Shown: one piece after another, positions 45,222 to 46,995 of the stretch
Numbering within the stretch: the first letter of the stretch is position 1
How the letters are laid out: every line of letters begins with the position of its first letter
Assembly: GCA_005880575.1 (NCBI GenBank)
Contig: VBIZ01000115.1
Location: 1-46,995 of the forward strand
Length of the DNA: 46,995 bases
Source: Chloroflexota bacterium
GTDB lineage: Bacteria; Chloroflexota; Limnocylindria; P2-11E
Direction: 5' to 3'
Notes under the pieces: generated by a model
Databases searched by the model: none
The model's input: the letters and a program-made list of their open reading frames with translations, nothing else
Told to the model about the DNA's origin: nothing
Made by a program: the position numbers and the translations under genes

Positions 45222-45248
45222 AACGTCCTCGGCCCTCCCGCAATTCCC
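45222..45248 (-). promoter_or_regulatory. SigR-type autoregulatory promoter
   Basis: On the minus strand GGGAAT (45243-45248) and GTT (45222-45224) are separated by exactly 18 bp, the consensus known for Streptomyces SigR. The predicted transcript starts about 10 nt before the sigR ATG. Confidence 0.8.
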
Positions 45249-45264
45249 GATACCCTCGGGAGTC

Positions 45265-45930
45265 GTGGACCGGCGGCGTCTCCGCGCCATCGCGCGTCGC
45301 CTCGCGAAGGCGTACGGCACACCGCCACCACCTCGACACCTCCCGCCGCTCGAAGAGCTCGTGCTGACCGTGCTGTCACAACACACGAGCGACACGAACC
45401 GCGACCGCGCGTACGCGGATCTCCGTCGACGCTTCGCCGACTGGGACGAGGTCGCCGACGCGCCCTTGCCCGCGCTCGCCCGCGCGATCCGTCGCGGGGG
45501 CCTCGGACCGACGAAGGCCGTCCGCATCCGCGCGATGCTGCGCGGGATCCGGGAGAGCAGCGTGCCTCTCGACGAGCACGCGTTCACGGACACGCCGGAT
45601 CAGCGACTGTGGGACACGCTCGTGGCTCTTCCCGGCGTCGGCCCGAAGACGGCGGCGTGCGTGCTCCTCTTCTCTCTCGATCGTCCGTTCTTTCCGGTGG
45701 ACACACACGTGCATCGCGTCGCGATCCGACTGGGCCTCGTCCCGCCTCGGGCGGACGCCGTCGCGACGCAGGCGGCGTTCCAGGAGAGCGTGCCCGACGA
45801 AGAGATGTACGCGCTCCACATGAACCTGATCCGGCACGGGCGCGAGGTCTGCACCGCGCAGCGTCCACGATGCTCGGCGTGCGTGCTGCGGGATCTCTGC
45901 CCGCGAGTCGGAGTGACGAGCTCGCGGTAG
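45265..45930 (+). CDS. Endonuclease III family DNA glycosylase, copy 2
   Basis: 221 residues from GTG 45265. Core motifs: VLTVLSQHTSDTNRDRAYAD, HhH LPGVGPKTAACVLLFSLDRP, PVDTHVHRVAIRLGL with the catalytic Asp, and the [4Fe-4S] loop CTAQRPRCSACVLRDLC with standard Cx6Cx2Cx5C spacing. Divergence from copy 1 suggests a different specificity, closer to the DRETK/Nth-like clade. It is divergent from sigR and shares the 59-bp gap containing the SigR promoter. Confidence 0.9.
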   Translation: MDRRRLRAIARRLAKAYGTPPPPRHLPPLEELVLTVLSQHTSDTNRDRAYADLRRRFADWDEVADAPLPALARAIRRGGLGPTKAVRIRAMLRGIRESSVPLDEHAFTDTPDQRLWDTLVALPGVGPKTAACVLLFSLDRPFFPVDTHVHRVAIRLGLVPPRADAVATQAAFQESVPDEEMYALHMNLIRHGREVCTAQRPRCSACVLRDLCPRVGVTSSR

Positions 45931-45933
45931 CGG

Positions 45934-46197
45934 TTATTCGACGAAGAGATCGTCGGGGTAGCAATACCGCCAGCGCTCGCCCGGCTCGAACGAGCGGATC
46001 ACCGGATGCGTCGTCGCGCGGTAGTGCTTCGTCGCGTGTTTGTTCGGGGAGTCATCGCAGCATCCGACGTGGCCGCATTCGAGGCAGAGCCGCAGGTGTA
46101 CCCACGAGTCGCCCGTGGCGAGACACTCCTCGCACCCGTTCGGCGTATTCGGGCGGTGGTCCCGTGCTTTTCGCAGATGGGCGCAGAGCTGCGGCAT
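45934..46197 (-). CDS. UBP-type zinc finger protein
   Basis: 87 residues, almost entirely a ZnF-UBP domain: CAHLRKARD, GCEECLATGDSWVHLRLCLE, CGHVGCCDDSPNKHATKHY, ATTHPVIRSFEPGERWRYCY. The zinc-binding Cys and His residues are complete. In eukaryotes this domain binds ubiquitin tails; the free-standing bacterial form has no known role, sometimes beside transporters or redox proteins. It follows the MFS gene by 15 bp on the same strand, so co-transcription is likely. Confidence 0.9.
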   Translation of the reverse strand: MPQLCAHLRKARDHRPNTPNGCEECLATGDSWVHLRLCLECGHVGCCDDSPNKHATKHYRATTHPVIRSFEPGERWRYCYPDDLFVE

Positions 46198-46212
46198 GTC
46201 ATCAGTGTGCGC

Positions 46213-46995
46213 CTACGTCGTCGGATGCTGATAACGGCGGACCGGCGACAGCAAGAGGTACAAAAAGGCGAGCGCCGCGATGACCGCCGAGGCGAAGAGC
46301 GTCAGCCGTAATCCGAGGACATCTCCAAGGATCCCCGCGCCGAATGCGGCCGGTGGCGCGACCGCGGATGCGACGAATCTCGTCGCCGAGGTCACCCGGC
46401 CGAGAAGGTGCTCCGGGGTGAGCGCCTGCACCAGGGTCGCGGAGCTCACGACCCAGAGCGGCACGGTGAGGCCGACGAGCGCCTGCGAAAGGCCGAGCAC
46501 CGTGGCTGCTTGCACCGGCGTTCCGCCGGCGAAGGGAAGGAGCAGCCGGCTCAGGGTCTCGAGAAGGAGCGCGGCGATCATCACCGGCCCCAGACCCCAC
46601 CGTGCGGTGAGCGGCCCCACGAGCGCGGCTCCGACGAGGCTCAGCGGGCCGATGACGGCCAGCGAGATGCCGAGCAGCGCGGGCGACAGGCCGAGGTCAC
46701 GCGTTGCGTAGACGACGAGAACCCCCTGCACCGCGTACCACTCGACGTTGGCGAGTGCGATCGCGAGGATCGAGCGAAGGACGATCGGTTGCTCGCGAAC
46801 CCAGCGGAGGCCCTCGGTGATCTCGCGCCAGACGCTCTGTTCGGTCTCGCGCGAGCGCGGGGTCTCAGGCGAGCGAATCGCCGCGATGAAGAGCGCCGAC
46901 ACGATGAAACCGACCGCGTCCCACAGCATCGCGATCGGCGCGGTGAGCGCCTGCACGAGGATGCCGCCGAGCGATGGGCCCGCGACCTGCGCGAC
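46213..46995 (-). CDS. MFS transporter (MFS_3 type), 5' end beyond window
   Basis: The frame continues without a start to the window edge (upstream residues VAQVAGPSLGGILVQALTAP match the MFS_3 helix 5 region), so about 260 C-terminal residues are visible. Later motifs include LANVEWYAVQGVLVVYATRD, LLGRVTSATRFVASAVAPPA and a basic tail. It is a drug/siderophore-type exporter by family; substrate unknown. The UBP zinc finger gene is downstream. Confidence 0.85.
   Translation of the reverse strand, partial: VAQVAGPSLGGILVQALTAPIAMLWDAVGFIVSALFIAAIRSPETPRSRETEQSVWREITEGLRWVREQPIVLRSILAIALANVEWYAVQGVLVVYATRDLGLSPALLGISLAVIGPLSLVGAALVGPLTARWGLGPVMIAALLLETLSRLLLPFAGGTPVQAATVLGLSQALVGLTVPLWVVSSATLVQALTPEHLLGRVTSATRFVASAVAPPAAFGAGILGDVLGLRLTLFASAVIAALAFLYLLLSPVRRYQHPTT

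Overview
The window is a gene-dense, GC-rich bacterial chromosome segment with short intergenic gaps, many GTG and TTG starts, and long chains of genes joined by 1-4 nt stop/start overlaps. I see no rRNA, tRNA, IS element, phage gene or CRISPR array. Several features point to a monoderm, probably a Chloroflexota lineage (Limnocylindria/Ellin6529-like), with a deep actinobacterium-like lineage as the alternative: MurT/GatD for lipid II amidation, Tad pilus genes without an outer-membrane secretin, a lipoprotein-type amino-acid binding protein, a SigR/RsrA-type pair, and an adjacent HD-GYP/DUF5317 pair. This assignment is inference from gene content.

Layout. 57-5170: a LuxR-family regulator (minus), a 25-codon hydrophobic micro-ORF with its own terminator, then an HD-GYP / DUF5317 / MFS exporter operon; this block uses more A/T at third codon positions than what follows. 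5309-7195: a sigma-54-type response regulator, a YtxH-like protein and a dodecin-like protein. 7290-10019: a MerR regulator, murT and gatD. 10090-21221: a large Tad/Flp region with two export engines around one Flp pilin and one prepilin peptidase. Engine 1 is compact (TadE, TadE/G-like, CpaB-like, degenerate CpaE-like, CpaF, and a TadB-TadC fusion). Engine 2 is conventional (REC-CpaE, CpaF, TadB, TadC). 21244-25717: DUF192, ComF, a GT39-like membrane protein, a nucleotidyltransferase-like protein, a PHP phosphoesterase and a small opposing membrane protein. 25786-33950: housekeeping prs, secA, two tandem lgt genes, an NDUFA9-like SDR, a Cys-rich 65-aa protein, prfB with its programmed frameshift, and a YtxH-like protein. 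34080-41165: cca (minus), a secreted protein, and a branched-chain amino-acid ABC operon livKHMGF (minus). 41311-46995: a TolB-like lipoprotein and DM13 protein pair, two endonuclease III paralogs, a small membrane protein, a 15-codon Lys-rich micro-gene, sigR/rsrA with a textbook SigR promoter, a UBP zinc finger protein and a truncated MFS gene.

The most unusual signals are: (1) the dual-engine Tad locus with a TadB-TadC fusion; (2) at least four otherwise intact reading frames (prepilin peptidase, DUF192, second lgt, a 4-TM protein) with no ATG/GTG/TTG where homology or coupling puts the start, suggesting AUA/AUC/CUG initiation; (3) the micro-gene at 44237-44284, with a near-consensus promoter, a 12-nt Shine-Dalgarno complementary to the 16S rRNA tail, and two terminators.
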